64,000 nt of DNA. Origin: Methylibium rhizosphaerae. GTDB lineage: Bacteria; Pseudomonadota; Gammaproteobacteria; Burkholderiales; Burkholderiaceae_C. The stretch is from positions 1-64,000 of the forward strand of contig NZ_SWAR01000029.1 of the NCBI RefSeq assembly GCF_006386545.1, given 5' to 3'. Below are positions 17,348-25,557 of the stretch, in pieces (position 1 is the first letter of the stretch; each line of letters begins with the position of its first letter). A program made the position numbers and the translations under genes. The notes beneath the pieces were generated by a model. That model did no database searches and had not been told where the DNA came from. It worked only from the letters and a program-made list of their open reading frames with translations.

Positions 17348-18466
17348 ATGAGCAAGTTGAAGGCACTCATCGGAAACATGTTTTGCAGCGACGCTCAGAC
17401 GCTGGTAAACACCGTGAACTGCGTCGGCGTCATGGGCAAGGGGATTGCGCTTGAGTTCAAGAAGCGCTTCCCTGAAATGTATGAGGACTATGTCCGTCGG
17501 TGCGACCGCAAAGCAGTGAAGTTAGGCGAGCCGTACGTCTACGAAGACAAGAGTGGCGTCAAGATTCTTAACTTCCCTACCAAAGACCACTGGCGATCAT
17601 CCTCACGTCTCAGCGACATCGCAGATGGCCTCACGTATCTGATTGAGCACTACGAGCAGTGGGGCATCAAAAGCATGTCCATGCCTCCTCTGGGATGCGG
17701 CAACGGGGGCCTCGACTGGTCCGAAGTGGGGCCCTTGATCTATCAGAAGCTTCATCGGCTTCCTATCGACGTCGAAGTCTTCGCCCCGTACGGGACACCG
17801 ACTGCCGAGCTGAGAACAGAGTTCCTTGAAAAGCCAGCACAGCTTTCGCTGGAGGGCAAGGGACGACGACTGGAGAAGATGAACCCTGGATGGGTTGCTC
17901 TCATCGAAGTCCTAAAGGAACTGGAGGAGCAGCCCTACGCCCCCCCTGTGGGACGAACGATCTTTCAGAAGATCTGCTATGTCGTCACCGAGCTGGGAGT
18001 GCCAACGGGCTTTGAGTTCGGAAAGGGAAGCTATGGCCCGTTCTCGGCCGATGTGAAGCCAGTGCTGCACGACTTTGCCAACAGGAACTGGCTCCAAGAG
18101 AAGCCACTTGGGCGCATGGTCGCCCTCCATGTAGGAGAGCAATTCTCAAAGGAGCGCAGCAAGTTCGCGGGAGAGATCGCGCGCTACCGGAAGTCAATCG
18201 ACAAGACCGTCGATTTGTTCAGTCGCATCAAAGACACCGAGCAGGCAGAAGAGGTACTCACAGTGCTGTTCGCAAGTCGCCAAGTGAAGAAAGGTGACAA
18301 GAACGCTGACGTCGAGGAGCAGGAGATCTTCGACTACATCCTCGAGTGGAAGAAGGCTTGGCGAGAGCCTGCGAAGACGCAAGCAGTGGCAGAAGCTGTG
18401 CGCAACCTCGCGTTGCTTGGCTGGATACGCGTTAGGCCGAGCGCCTCAATGATGGAGTTCATCTAG
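17348..18466 (+). CDS. darG: DarG macrodomain antitoxin
   Basis: A 372-residue antitoxin. The N-terminal macrodomain (about 4-155) has GNMFCSDAQTLVNTVNCVGV, MGKGIALEFKKRFP and PPLGCGNGGLDW. Lys79 in NFPTKDHWR corresponds to the catalytic lysine of characterised DarG proteins, which removes ADP-ribose from DNA. The C-terminal half (about 170-370) contains TIFQKICYVVTELG and FGKGSYGPFSADVKPVLHDF, the DarG domain that binds and neutralises DarT. The 3-base gap from darT indicates one transcript. Codon use is lower in GC than in flanking genes. The family assignment is firm; activity is inferred. Confidence 0.93.
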   Translation: MSKLKALIGNMFCSDAQTLVNTVNCVGVMGKGIALEFKKRFPEMYEDYVRRCDRKAVKLGEPYVYEDKSGVKILNFPTKDHWRSSSRLSDIADGLTYLIEHYEQWGIKSMSMPPLGCGNGGLDWSEVGPLIYQKLHRLPIDVEVFAPYGTPTAELRTEFLEKPAQLSLEGKGRRLEKMNPGWVALIEVLKELEEQPYAPPVGRTIFQKICYVVTELGVPTGFEFGKGSYGPFSADVKPVLHDFANRNWLQEKPLGRMVALHVGEQFSKERSKFAGEIARYRKSIDKTVDLFSRIKDTEQAEEVLTVLFASRQVKKGDKNADVEEQEIFDYILEWKKAWREPAKTQAVAEAVRNLALLGWIRVRPSASMMEFI

Positions 18467-18585
18467 GTTTGAACACCGGCTGCCGGCCAGCGACGCTCCT
18501 ATCCAGACACCGAAACCGCCATCCATCCAAAACGCTCATCCATGCACTCATCCGGCTCATGCCATTGCCTCGCACGATGCGGGTC

Positions 18586-19263
18586 ATGGACACCGCCACC
18601 CCCGCCCACCTCACCTTCTTCGGCATCAGCAGCGCCTGGCTTGCCGCCTTCGTGACCACCAGCACGCTGCTCAACATCACGCCCGGCCCGGCGGTGATGC
18701 AGGTGGTGGGGCACAGCATGGTCAACGGCGCCCGCTCCGGCCAGGCCAGCATCGCGGGCATCCTGAGCGCCAATGCGATGTACATGGCGCTGGCCGCGCT
18801 CGGCCTGGGTGCGCTGATCCTCGCGGTGCCGCAACTGTTCGAGGCCATCAAGTGGTGCGGCATGGCCTACCTGGCGTGGCTGGGCCTGAAGAGCCTGAAG
18901 GGCGCCTGGGCCGATCCGGTTGCCGGGGCCGCGGCGACCCTGCCGCCGCCCGCGCCGGCTTGGTCGCTGTACCGCCAGAGCTTCCTGCTGCAGGGCGCGA
19001 ACCCCAAGTCGGTGGTGTTCTTCTGCGCGCTGCTGCCCACCTTCGCCGGCTCGGCCGACGGTGCGCCGCTGCGCATCGTGATGCTGGGGCTGCTGGCCAT
19101 CGTGATCGAATACCCGGTGCTGCTGGCCTACAGCCTGGCCGCCTCGAGAGCCCGCCAGTGGTTGCAAGGCCCCGCCGGGCGGCGCATGCTCGATGCCCTG
19201 GCCGGCGTGGCGCTGCTGGCGGCCGCGGGGTCGGTGGTGAGCACCAGCCTGCGCGTTGCCTGA
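18586..19263 (+). CDS. LysE family amino-acid exporter
   Basis: A 225-residue inner-membrane protein with six hydrophobic segments in the LysE/RhtB pattern. The signature NITPGPAVMQVVGHSM (residues about 27-42) and the block AYLAWLGLKSLKGAW match. FLLQGANPKSVVFFCALLP is the second conserved loop. It would export amino acids or related metabolites. The start at 18586 fits the family length best; in-frame ATGs exist up to 18469, in sequence that does not look coding. It marks the right border of the low-GC DarTG islet. Confidence 0.88.
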   Translation: MDTATPAHLTFFGISSAWLAAFVTTSTLLNITPGPAVMQVVGHSMVNGARSGQASIAGILSANAMYMALAALGLGALILAVPQLFEAIKWCGMAYLAWLGLKSLKGAWADPVAGAAATLPPPAPAWSLYRQSFLLQGANPKSVVFFCALLPTFAGSADGAPLRIVMLGLLAIVIEYPVLLAYSLAASRARQWLQGPAGRRMLDALAGVALLAAAGSVVSTSLRVA

Positions 19264-19282
19264 ACCGGACGATCTGCCCGAC

Positions 19283-19825
19283 ATGACCCCCATGACCATC
19301 CGCCGAGCCAGCCCCGCCGACGCTGCCGTGCTCGCCCCCTTTGCCGCCCGCTGCTTCGAGCAGGCTTTCGGCGCGCAGAACGACCCCGAGGACCTGGCCG
19401 CCCACCTGGCCAAGTCCTTCGGCGTCGCGCAGCAGACGCAGGAACTGCAGCACCCCGACTACGTGACGCTGCTGGCCTTGACGGCAGGGGACGAACCGGC
19501 CGGCTATGCCCAGTTGCGCCGGCAGCCGGCACCGCCCTGCGTGACCGCGGCCCGCCCCGCGGAGCTGCGCCGCTTCTATGTCGACGGCCGCTGGCACGGC
19601 AGCGGCGTTGCCGGCCAGCTGATGCAGGCCACACTGGCCGCCGCCCACCAGACGCTGGGCGCGGCTTCGCTGTGGCTGAGCGTGTGGACCGAAAATCCGC
19701 GCGCGGTGGCCTTCTATGCCAGGCACGGCTTTGCCATCGCCGGCAGCGCCGACTTCTGGGTCGGCTCCGACCGCCAGTCCGATCACATCATGGTGCGCTC
19801 CGCGCTCGTTCCCCTGACTGCATGA
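19283..19825 (+). CDS. GNAT family N-acetyltransferase
   Basis: A 180-residue acetyl-CoA-dependent transferase. The acetyl-CoA pyrophosphate loop is RFYVDGRWHGSGVAGQLMQA (residues about 98-117) and the C-terminal motif is NPRAVAFYARHGFAIAGSADF. The substrate cannot be read. Starts at 19283 and 19292 are both possible. It follows the LysE gene by 19 bases and overlaps the next acetyltransferase (ATGA), so the three may be one transcript. Confidence 0.87.
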   Translation: MTPMTIRRASPADAAVLAPFAARCFEQAFGAQNDPEDLAAHLAKSFGVAQQTQELQHPDYVTLLALTAGDEPAGYAQLRRQPAPPCVTAARPAELRRFYVDGRWHGSGVAGQLMQATLAAAHQTLGAASLWLSVWTENPRAVAFYARHGFAIAGSADFWVGSDRQSDHIMVRSALVPLTA

Positions 19826-20274
19826 ACATCGCCCTCGAATCGCCCGACCAGCCCGACGTCGTCGAACTCATCACCGAACTCGACCGCTACCAGAGCGCGC
19901 TGTATCCGCCCGAAAGCAACCATTTCGTCGACATCGCCACCCTCGCGCAGCCCGGCGTGCTGTTCGCTGTGGCCCGCGGCAGCGATGGCGCTGCCGGCGC
20001 CTGCGGGGCCATCGTGCTGGGGCCCGACCATGGCGAGATCAAGCGGATGTACGTGCACCCGCGGCTGCGCGGCCAGGGCGTCGCGAAGGCGCTGCTCGCG
20101 TTCCTGGAAACCGCGGCGCGCGAGCGAGGCTGCACGCTGCTCCAGCTGGAAACCGGCATCCTGCAGGACGAGGCGATCGGCCTGTACAAGCGCTGCGGCT
20201 ACGAAAGGCGCGGGCCCTTCGGCGACTACAAGGAAGATCCGCTGAGCCTGTTCATGGCCAAGCGGCTGGCCTAG
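19822..20274 (+). CDS. GNAT family N-acetyltransferase
   Basis: A 150-residue acetyltransferase. It has the acetyl-CoA motif IKRMYVHPRLRGQGVAKALL (about 73-92) and the C-terminal IGLYKRCGYERRGPFGDY typical of small-molecule or peptide N-acetyltransferases near the PhnO/YsnE group. The substrate is unknown. Its ATG overlaps the stop of the previous GNAT gene by four bases. It ends four bases before the convergent FAD oxidoreductase gene. Confidence 0.87.
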   Translation: MNIALESPDQPDVVELITELDRYQSALYPPESNHFVDIATLAQPGVLFAVARGSDGAAGACGAIVLGPDHGEIKRMYVHPRLRGQGVAKALLAFLETAARERGCTLLQLETGILQDEAIGLYKRCGYERRGPFGDYKEDPLSLFMAKRLA

Positions 20275-20278
20275 CGGC

Positions 20279-21949
20279 TCAGCGCCAGCCCGCCGCCACC
20301 CGGGCGCCCGCCACCGCGCCCCAGGTGAACGCCTCCTCGAACACCGAATAGCCCGACAGGTCGGCGTGTGCGAAGTGCAGCCGCCCCTGCGGCCGCGCCA
20401 GCGCTGCCAGCGCGGCATGGCTGCGCTGGCCGGGCACGGGGATGCTCATCGCATGGCCATAGCGCATCAGGTCGATGCGCTCCAGCTTCCGCGGCAGGTC
20501 CGGGTGCACCAGCGACAGCTCGTCGATCACGGCCCGCGCCCAGCGCTGCCACGGCTCGGCGAGCAGGCGCTGCCGCTGGGCCTTCAGCTCCTCGGGCGAG
20601 CGGCCGCCCAGCGCCCAGTAGTGGGTCAGCACGGTGGCGCCGCGCACAGGCCGCAGGCTCTGGTGCTGCGCGTCCACATAACCGAGCGTCGCGCTGCCGT
20701 GCACCACGTTGTCCCAGGCGGGCGGTACGCCCAGGCGGTCGAGCAGCGGCTCGGCCAGCTGCAGGTTGCTCACCAGCCAGGGTGCATAGCGCAGGCCCGC
20801 AGCGGCGTGACGCAGGGCCGCCGGCGGCGCATCGACCAGCCGCGCCGCGATGAACAGCGGCACGCACATCACCACCTGCTTCGCCAGCCAGCGCTCGGGC
20901 TGCTGCCGGGTCGCGTTCCACAGCTCCAGCGTCACGGCCTCTCGCGCCGGCGACACCCGGGTGAGCACGGCGCCCGTCTGCAGGCGCTCGCCCAGCCCGG
21001 CGGCCAGGCGCTCGGTGAGCCAGGCATTGCCCTGGGGCCAGGTGAGCACCGCATCGCGTTCGGCCTGCGCATCGTCTTCGCCGGGGGCGTGGAAACCATG
21101 TCGGCTGGCGAAGTAGTGCAGGCCGGCCCAGGCCGAGACCTGTTCGAGCCCGGCGCCGTAGTCGTCGCGGCAGCAGTAGTCGAGGTAGCCGCGCAGCCAG
21201 GGGTCGCCGAAGCCTTGCGACTGCAGCCACTGGCCGAAGGGCTCGGCGTCGAGCGCCGCCAGGCCGGGCGTCCACGGCGCCAGCGCGGTGGGCAGGCGGA
21301 ACGGGTGCGCAGCCTGCAGCTCGCGCACCGTCCGCGCGAAACGCCGGTACTGCGCCAGCGTGTCGGCCGAGGCGCCCGACAGCGGCAGCAGGCCTTCCTG
21401 CCACTGGCCGCCGATGAACAGTCGCTCCTGCGGGGCATGGCACAGGTGGCGCTCGTCGTAGACGGTGCGGCCCAGCTCGTGGCGCGCCACGCCGATCTCG
21501 AACAGCCATTCGCTCACCGCCTGGGCATGCGGACCGGGTGTGGGCAGGTAGTGCGCGCCGAGCGGACAGGCCATGCCGCCCATCCGGTGGCCGCGGCTGT
21601 TGCCGCCGGCATGGTCTTCGAGTTCGAAGAGGCGCAGGTCCTCGATGCCCGCGCGGCGCAGCGCACGTGCCGCCGACAGGCCCGCCACACCGGCGCCGAC
21701 GATGGCCACGTCCACATGCCGGGCACTGCCCGCATCGGCGCGCGGAAGACGGCCGTCGCGCCAGGCATGGCCGCGCTCGTGTGAAGCGCCGACCCAGCCG
21801 CCTTGCAACGGCCTCTCCCTGCCGCAGCCGGCCAGGCCCAGGGTCCCCGCTGCCGACAGTGCGAACAAGGAGCGGCGATTGAGCACGGGCAACGTCACGT
21901 CACCAGCGGCATCCCGCGGACGCCGCGAAGCGCTACGGGGGTGGGTCAT
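20279..21949 (-). CDS. Exported FAD-dependent amine-oxidase-like oxidoreductase
   Basis: A 556-residue flavoprotein. The N-terminus has a twin-arginine motif with a possible lipobox (NRRSLFALSAAGTLGLAGCG), so it is probably exported folded with FAD and lipid-anchored. The Rossmann dinucleotide motif is VAIVGAGVAGLSAARALRRAG (about 75-95), followed by the FELEDHAGGNSRG block of flavin amine oxidases. The C-terminal FAD contact is FAHADLSGYSVFEEAFTWGA. It overlaps the aminopropyltransferase stop (ATGA). Oxidation of a polyamine or related amine is an attractive but unproven role. Confidence 0.85.
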   Translation of the reverse strand: MTHPRSASRRPRDAAGDVTLPVLNRRSLFALSAAGTLGLAGCGRERPLQGGWVGASHERGHAWRDGRLPRADAGSARHVDVAIVGAGVAGLSAARALRRAGIEDLRLFELEDHAGGNSRGHRMGGMACPLGAHYLPTPGPHAQAVSEWLFEIGVARHELGRTVYDERHLCHAPQERLFIGGQWQEGLLPLSGASADTLAQYRRFARTVRELQAAHPFRLPTALAPWTPGLAALDAEPFGQWLQSQGFGDPWLRGYLDYCCRDDYGAGLEQVSAWAGLHYFASRHGFHAPGEDDAQAERDAVLTWPQGNAWLTERLAAGLGERLQTGAVLTRVSPAREAVTLELWNATRQQPERWLAKQVVMCVPLFIAARLVDAPPAALRHAAAGLRYAPWLVSNLQLAEPLLDRLGVPPAWDNVVHGSATLGYVDAQHQSLRPVRGATVLTHYWALGGRSPEELKAQRQRLLAEPWQRWARAVIDELSLVHPDLPRKLERIDLMRYGHAMSIPVPGQRSHAALAALARPQGRLHFAHADLSGYSVFEEAFTWGAVAGARVAAGWR

Positions 21950-23520
21950 CGAACACGTCCCCACTCTTCTTCGAAGGTGTGCACGAGGTTCTGGTGGCTC
22001 AGGCGGTTGGGTTCGGCGCTGACACGGGCCATGTCGGGCGGAAAGTCGAACAGGCCGGGCAGGCCTTCGACGGTCAGGAAGCGCAGGCCCTCGGGCAGGG
22101 CCCGCGGCGGCGACCACGGCCGCCTCGAGGCCAGCACGAAGCCCCACTCGCCGAAGCTCGGCACGTGCGCGTGATAGGGCCGCGTGGCCAGGCCCACCGC
22201 CTCGAGCGTGGCCACCACCGTCCAGTAGCTCTTGCGGGCGACGAGCGGCGAGGTGGTCTGCACCGCGGCAAAGCCGCTGGCCGCGAGGTGCCGGTCGAGC
22301 AGCGCATAGAAGGAGGTGGTGTAGAGCTTGCCGATCGAGAAGTTGGTCGGGTCGGGAAAGTCGACCACGATCACGTCGAACACTTCGTCGGGGTGCCGGT
22401 CGAGCCAGGCATAGGCGTCCTGGTTCACGATGCGCAGCTTGGGCGACGACAGCGCGCCGCCGTTGAGCGCCATCAGCAGCGGCTGCGTGGCGAACAGGCG
22501 CGTCATCGCCGGGTCGAGCTCGACCAGCGTGACCTGCTCGACGCTCGCATGCCGCAGCACCTCGCGCACCGCCATGCCGTCGCCGCCGCCCAGCACCAGC
22601 ACGCGCCGCGGCGCTCCGTGCGCGGCCATGGCCGGGTGCACCAGGGCTTCGTGGTAGCGGTACTCGTCCTTCGAGTTGAACTGCAGGTTGCCGTTGAGGA
22701 ACAGGCGCACGCCGGCCGCATGCGAGGTGACCACGATGCGCTGGTAGGGCGTGGTTTCGTTGAAGACGATGGCATCGCCGTAGAAGCGGTCGTCGGCCCA
22801 GGTGGTGAGCCGGTCGGCGCCTGCGAAGGCAACGAGCAGCAGGACCACCGCCGCCAGGCAGGCGGCGGCATGCGCGCCGAGACGGCGCAGCTCGGCGCGG
22901 AACAGCCACAGCGCCCACACCGCCACCGCCACGTTGAGCAGGCCGAAGAAGAGCCCGGTGCGCACCAGCCCCAGCTGCGGCACCAGCAGCAGCGGAAATG
23001 CCACCGACACGGCAAGCGCGCCCAGGTAGTCGAAGGTGAGCACCTGCGACACCAGCTCCTTCAGCGCATAACGCTCGCGGAAGTGGTGCTTCAGGATGCG
23101 CATCACCAGCGGGATCTCCAGCCCCACCAGCGTGCCCACCAGCAGCACCATCGCATACAGCAGCACGCGAAACGGTGCCCCGGCACTGGCCGGCAGGTAG
23201 CTGTGCGCCACGAACAGCGCGGCCGGCATCAGCCCGCCCACCAGGCCGACCAGCAGCTCGATGCGCAGGAAATGCGCGATCAGCTGGCGCTCGAGGTAGC
23301 GCGACAGCCAGGAGCCCACGCCCATGGCGAACAGGTAGCTGCCGATGATGGTGGAGAACTGCAGCACCGAGTCGCCGAGCAGGTAGCTCGCCAGCGCGCC
23401 GGCGGCCAGCTCGTAGACGAGGCCGCAGGCGGCGACCACGAACACCGAGGCCAGCAGCGCGACTTCGGCAGGGCGCACGGCCGGCGAAGGGCCTTCGGAA
23501 AGGGTGGCGTCCTGGGTCAT
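21946..23520 (-). CDS. Polyamine aminopropyltransferase fused to an N-terminal membrane domain
   Basis: A 524-residue protein of two parts. Residues about 20-215 carry some seven hydrophobic helices (VALLASVFVVAACGLVYELA, LVGTLVGLEIPLVM and others), like other membrane-fused spermidine synthases. Residues about 235-500 are a spermidine-synthase domain with QFNSKDEYRYHEALVHP, the AdoMet-type loop VLVLGGGDGMAVREVLRH, and VVDFPDPTNFSIGKLYT carrying the catalytic Asp. It should transfer aminopropyl groups from decarboxylated AdoMet to an amine at the membrane. No AdoMet decarboxylase gene is in the cluster. It lies between the DUF350 and FAD-oxidoreductase genes. Confidence 0.9.
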   Translation of the reverse strand: MTQDATLSEGPSPAVRPAEVALLASVFVVAACGLVYELAAGALASYLLGDSVLQFSTIIGSYLFAMGVGSWLSRYLERQLIAHFLRIELLVGLVGGLMPAALFVAHSYLPASAGAPFRVLLYAMVLLVGTLVGLEIPLVMRILKHHFRERYALKELVSQVLTFDYLGALAVSVAFPLLLVPQLGLVRTGLFFGLLNVAVAVWALWLFRAELRRLGAHAAACLAAVVLLLVAFAGADRLTTWADDRFYGDAIVFNETTPYQRIVVTSHAAGVRLFLNGNLQFNSKDEYRYHEALVHPAMAAHGAPRRVLVLGGGDGMAVREVLRHASVEQVTLVELDPAMTRLFATQPLLMALNGGALSSPKLRIVNQDAYAWLDRHPDEVFDVIVVDFPDPTNFSIGKLYTTSFYALLDRHLAASGFAAVQTTSPLVARKSYWTVVATLEAVGLATRPYHAHVPSFGEWGFVLASRRPWSPPRALPEGLRFLTVEGLPGLFDFPPDMARVSAEPNRLSHQNLVHTFEEEWGRVR

Positions 23521-23584
23521 GGAATCAGTGGCAGCAGCCCATGTCGCGCCCTTCACCGGCCGCGACCCGGAAGCTGGGACCCTA

Positions 23585-23809
23585 CTACCCGTGGATGGCG
23601 GCAGCCACGATCACCGATATGCCCAGGCACATGGCCGCCACCACGATGGCCAGCGCAAGGTTCTTCTTCTCGCAGATCTCGGCCCACAGGTCGTAGGGGG
23701 TGAGCTTGTCGATGATGACGAAGCTCACCCAGAAGATGACGACGCCGACCAGCGCATAGATCAGCGAACCGAAGAATGCCGCGGGCCGGAGCCATTCGAG
23801 TCCCATCAT
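23585..23809 (-). CDS. DUF350 (YjfL-like) small membrane protein
   Basis: A 74-residue protein with two hydrophobic helices (residues about 12-34, FFGSLIYALVGVVIFWVSFV; and 50-72, LALAIVVAAMCLGISVIVAA) joined by TPYDLWAEICEKKN, the hallmark of one DUF350 unit. Many family members carry several units; this is a minimal version. The function is unknown. It sits between the DUF4178 and aminopropyltransferase genes, a pairing I recall from other bacteria. Confidence 0.87.
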   Translation of the reverse strand: MMGLEWLRPAAFFGSLIYALVGVVIFWVSFVIIDKLTPYDLWAEICEKKNLALAIVVAAMCLGISVIVAAAIHG

Positions 23810-23860
23810 GGTGTGCCTTTCGTTGCCGTACGTGTGTGTATGGTGAACCTGGCGCGGCCG

Positions 23861-25453
23861 CTACTTGTGGCCGCCGCCTCCGCTGCTGAAGCCGCCCCAC
23901 GAGCCGCCGCGTGAACCGACGCCGCTGCCGCCGGATCGTTTGCACTGCTGGTACTCGTTGCTGTATTCGCCGAAGTTGCGGCGCACGTCGTCGCAATCGT
24001 CGCTGCCGCAGCGCACCGCCGCCACCAGCACCAGCAGGATCAGCATGCCCAGGAAGATGTAGGCCAGCGCGCTCGACTTGCTGGCGGACACTGGCCCCGC
24101 GTCGCGCTGCAAGGCCCCAGCGGCCTCCGGCGCGATGCGGAAGGCCTTCAGCACCGTGTCCACCGGGATCGTCTGCCCCGCCGACCAGGTGACTTCGTCG
24201 CCGGCCTGCTCGCGGTTGAGCTGCTTGCGCGCGCTGGCGCCAGTGCCTTCGTAGTCGGTGTTGAAGGTGCGCTGCTCGCGTTCGAGGTGCCAGTAGAACT
24301 CGCCCAGCACCCAGGTGATCTTGGCGCTGTAGCTGTATTTCCTGCGATAGGTCACGCCCTCGAGCGATACGCGGTCGGCGCCCAGCGTCTTCGGAACGCC
24401 GGTGATCGGCCGCGTCCAGCTCCAGCCTTCTTCGGTGTCGACCAGGAAGGCGAATCCTTCGGTGCGGTGGTACAGCAGGTATTCGCGCCAGAACACCTGC
24501 TCGTCCTCCGGGTCTTCGGGGATTTCGCAGCGCTCGACATAGCCCACCACCTGCCACGACACCGCCTTGGCACCGCCGAGCGACAGCGTGCCGGTGCTGC
24601 CCAGCGGCAGCTGCGGCTCCAGCCCGCTTTCGCCGCTGTTGCGCTGCGTGTAGTGCGCAAGCTCCGCGCCGACGCCCTGCGACACGTCGACCACCGCATG
24701 GCACTGGTGACAGGTGATGGACTGCGTGGTGCCGAGCTTCACCTCGAGCGCGGCGCCGCAGTTCGGGCATTCGAGGCTGCGGCCCTTGAGCTCGCGCGCC
24801 GAGTCGGTCTTGAGCCCGCTGGCCGCCAGGTCTTCGAGCCGCAGGCCGCGGCCGACGTACCAGCGCGGCGGCGTGTCGCTGTAGTCGAGCGTGGCCACCT
24901 CGCCCTGCGTGTTGCGCAGGTCGGCCACCACGTAGCCGCGGGCCAGCTCCGGCACGAAGGGCAGTTCGCCTTCGGCGGCGCCCACCTTCACCGCGCTCAC
25001 CGAGGCGACCGACCAGCCCTGGTTGCCGATCACCTGCTGCGTGCCGGGGCGCAGTGTTTCGGCGGCGGGCAGCGGCCCGGGCGCGGGCGCCTCGAAGCTG
25101 AAGACGTACTGCCCGTTGTCTTCGCTCAGCCAGCCGCTCCTGCCGTTGTCGAAGACGGCATGCCATTCGTTCCAGGTGCCGCCGGCATAGCGCATCTGCA
25201 GGCGGCCGGCCAGCGTGAAGGCGGCACCCTGGTACCTGCCGCCCACGCCGAGCTGCAGCGGGCTGTGGTCATCGAACAGCTCTGCGCTGGTACCGATGCG
25301 CTGGAGCGCCTCGCCGTCGCGCACCAGCGTGCTGCGGCAGAAGCTGCACACCGCCATGGGCGAGGCCGCCGAGCGGAACTCGACCGGTGCGCCGCAGTTC
25401 GGGCAGGCGGCGCGGTAGGCGCGCTGGGGCGAACCCGGCGCGTCAGTCGCCAT
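23861..25453 (-). CDS. Zinc-ribbon DUF4178 protein with C-terminal membrane anchor
   Basis: A 530-residue protein. Two zinc ribbons are visible, CPNCG...CSFC near residues 18-39 and CPNCG...CHQC near 224-246. Each is followed by a beta-rich DUF4178-like segment (GRYQGAAFTLAGRLQMRYAG and GWSVASVSAVKVGAAEGEL; later VSWQVVGYVERCEI). One membrane helix lies near the C-terminus (ALAYIFLGMLILLVLVAAV). The tail is Gly/Ser-rich (SRGGSWGGFSSGGGGHK). The soluble part should be cytoplasmic. Function is unknown; context is the SPFH/DUF350/aminopropyltransferase cluster. Confidence 0.85.
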   Translation of the reverse strand: MATDAPGSPQRAYRAACPNCGAPVEFRSAASPMAVCSFCRSTLVRDGEALQRIGTSAELFDDHSPLQLGVGGRYQGAAFTLAGRLQMRYAGGTWNEWHAVFDNGRSGWLSEDNGQYVFSFEAPAPGPLPAAETLRPGTQQVIGNQGWSVASVSAVKVGAAEGELPFVPELARGYVVADLRNTQGEVATLDYSDTPPRWYVGRGLRLEDLAASGLKTDSARELKGRSLECPNCGAALEVKLGTTQSITCHQCHAVVDVSQGVGAELAHYTQRNSGESGLEPQLPLGSTGTLSLGGAKAVSWQVVGYVERCEIPEDPEDEQVFWREYLLYHRTEGFAFLVDTEEGWSWTRPITGVPKTLGADRVSLEGVTYRRKYSYSAKITWVLGEFYWHLEREQRTFNTDYEGTGASARKQLNREQAGDEVTWSAGQTIPVDTVLKAFRIAPEAAGALQRDAGPVSASKSSALAYIFLGMLILLVLVAAVRCGSDDCDDVRRNFGEYSNEYQQCKRSGGSGVGSRGGSWGGFSSGGGGHK

Positions 25454-25557
25454 GCGTCATCGTGCAGCGGCAGCTGCCTTGCATCGTGTTGCTCCCCCGG
25501 GGCGTGCGTGCGCCTTGTGCGAGGGGCCGCGCTGGATCGCAGGCGGCCCGCGTTCCC

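Noticed and set aside
16538-18585. Prophage or integrative element around DarTG
   Set aside because: No integrase, tRNA, att-like repeat or phage gene is visible; only lower G+C supports transfer.
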